Source of the DNA: Candidatus Buchananbacteria bacterium RIFCSPLOWO2_02_FULL_46_11b
GTDB taxonomy: Bacteria > Patescibacteriota > Patescibacteriia > Buchananbacterales > UBA6539
Length of the DNA: 5,281 nt
Direction of reading: 5' to 3'
NCBI GenBank assembly: GCA_001817615.1
Contig: MHIR01000034.1
Coordinates: forward strand, 25,586 to 30,866
A program made the position numbers and the translations under genes. Positions 4,447 to 5,281 of the stretch are shown in pieces; positions within the stretch are counted from its first letter, which is position 1, and each line of letters opens with the position of its first letter. The notes under the pieces were generated by a model that was not told where the DNA came from, made no database searches, and worked only from the letters and a program-made list of their open reading frames with translations.

Positions 4447-4559
4447 ACCCCGTTAGAAAATTATTGTTTTAAACTTAGGTAATAAATTATTACAAAATTT
4501 TTTAATTTTTAAAATTATCAAAGCTTTATTTATTACTATTTTCTAACGGGGTAAAAAAA
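4440..4559. mobile_element. MITE-like inverted-repeat element, copy B
   Basis: The 120-bp element has exact 22-bp terminal inverted repeats (4440-4461 and 4538-4559), T7 plus ACCCCGTTAGAAAAT, around an A/T-only-like core. The ends are the same as in copy A at 2038-2150, and the core is best matched in reverse orientation. No coding frame or transposase is seen. It lies exactly between a plus-strand and a minus-strand terminator hairpin and supplies the T tract of each. Confidence 0.6.
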
Positions 4560-4612
4560 GCGGCCGCAACGTTTTTTCCTTTCCTTTCGGATTGGATTAA
4601 ACGTTGCGGCCG
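4553..4612 (-). terminator. Intrinsic terminator of the Ig-domain protein gene
   Basis: On the minus strand CGGCCGCAACGTTT (4612-4599) pairs perfectly with AAACGTTGCGGCCG (4574-4561), a 14-bp stem with a 24-base loop. C and then T7 (4559-4553) follow. It starts 20 bases after the stop of the convergent gene. The T tract belongs to the right end of the inverted-repeat element. Confidence 0.85.
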
Positions 4613-4632
4613 AGACTGGCAAAAACGGACAA

Positions 4633-5281
4633 TTATCTGTTGTCCAGATAATACGAACCGCTCACCTTGGGCAGTTCGGTTGCGGTCTGGTCCTTTAACA
4701 AAACCGAGTCGTTAAAGTACAGCCGTTCATCCGCGGCCGCACCCGACAAATGTCCGATTCCTTTGACGGCGCCGTTGTAGGCGCTGACGTTGTATGTCAC
4801 GGGGGTGACACCGTCAGCATCCGTTCCGGTGCCGTCAAGAATTGCGGGACTGCTGTTCCCATCCGCGGGAACAGTGATAACAGTGTCATTAAATTCATAA
4901 CACTGACCCGGAGGCGCGCCGATGGCCAGCCGCAGGCCGATGTTATTCACATCCGCCCAAGACTTGTCTTCAGCGTCGGCCGGCGAGGTCACGCAGCTTG
5001 CCAGCAGCCAGCCGTGGGGGTGGATATACGCCCCGATTGGACTGGCGCCCGGGTTTTTGACGACCGTGAGTATCGGATAGGTCCCAACCGGCACCACGGC
5101 CAATTGGGCGGCTTTGCTATCCTCGTATTTATAGTCGTCGCTTACGCGGCAGTGGTATGTACCCGCATTACCAAGGGCAAGCGGATTGATGGTGTATTGA
5201 TTATTGGTGGCGCCAACGATCAATATACTGCCATCTTTGTACCACTGGTAGCGAAGCGGGCCGGTGCCGCCGATTGCCTGC
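4633..5281 (-). CDS. C-terminal part of a surface/secreted protein with an Ig-like domain (5' partial)
   Basis: The frame is open from the window edge to TAA at 4633-4635, leaving about 216 visible residues; the start lies beyond 5281. The first ~65 residues form the second half of an Ig-like (I-set) domain: PLRYQWYKDGS (strand C tryptophan), GATNNQYTINPLA, and AGTYHCRVSD (strand F Tyr-x-Cys). An internal TTG at 5221-5223 is not a plausible start because it cuts this domain. The remaining ~150 residues (VGTYPILTVVKNPGAS to SYYLDNR) are Gly, Ala, Ser, Thr and Asp rich, with two cysteines, and I do not recognise them. They could be a further beta-sandwich. Such domains are typical of cell-surface or secreted adhesion proteins. 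Codon use is more balanced and less A/T-biased than in rplY or dnaX, which may point to transfer. The gene converges on the tRNA-Gln cluster. Confidence 0.75.
   Translation of the reverse strand, partial: QAIGGTGPLRYQWYKDGSILIVGATNNQYTINPLALGNAGTYHCRVSDDYKYEDSKAAQLAVVPVGTYPILTVVKNPGASPIGAYIHPHGWLLASCVTSPADAEDKSWADVNNIGLRLAIGAPPGQCYEFNDTVITVPADGNSSPAILDGTGTDADGVTPVTYNVSAYNGAVKGIGHLSGAAADERLYFNDSVLLKDQTATELPKVSGSYYLDNR

Overview
The window looks like part of a bacterial chromosome, most likely from a small-genome lineage of the Candidate Phyla Radiation (Patescibacteria, Parcubacteria-like). I infer this from the A- and T-rich lysine/phenylalanine codon style, the pairing of conserved housekeeping genes with many short palindromic repeats, and the compact layout. 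No taxonomic marker here is decisive. Standard stop codons are used and nothing requires UGA to be read as an amino acid.

Layout. Positions 1-33 may hold the last codons of an upstream gene. Ribosomal protein L25 (rplY, 76-759) follows and overlaps by 14 nt a membrane-anchored DUF3048 (YerB-like) protein (746-1843). A terminator-like hairpin lies inside the first codons of the DUF3048 gene. The 1844-2216 gap is full of signals: a perfect 32-nt palindrome, a near-consensus promoter, a probable small RNA with its own terminator, a 113-bp MITE-like element with 20-bp terminal inverted repeats, and the dnaX promoter. dnaX (2217-3869) encodes the DNA polymerase III clamp-loader subunit. It carries a run of nine A at the domain III boundary that could yield a short gamma form, and a 24-nt palindrome embedded in frame in its linker.

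The 763 bases from 3870 to 4632 contain no protein gene. They hold one intact tRNA-Gln(CUG) at 4108-4178 flanked by two defective tRNA-Gln-like units. Both defective units carry a 99-bp block (97/99 identical) that folds into a long hairpin placed where the variable loop should be. A palindromic repeat, a plus-strand terminator, a second MITE-like element and a minus-strand terminator follow. The minus strand from 5281 to 4633 encodes the C-terminal part of a secreted-type protein with an Ig-like domain.

The housekeeping genes cover translation (L25, tRNA-Gln), cell-envelope biology of unknown role (DUF3048) and replication (dnaX). The most unusual content is non-coding: the tRNA-Gln-derived repeat cluster, the inverted-repeat elements whose T tracts double as terminator U tracts, the possible slippage site in dnaX, and the small RNA in the place where SRP RNA lies upstream of dnaX in Bacillus.
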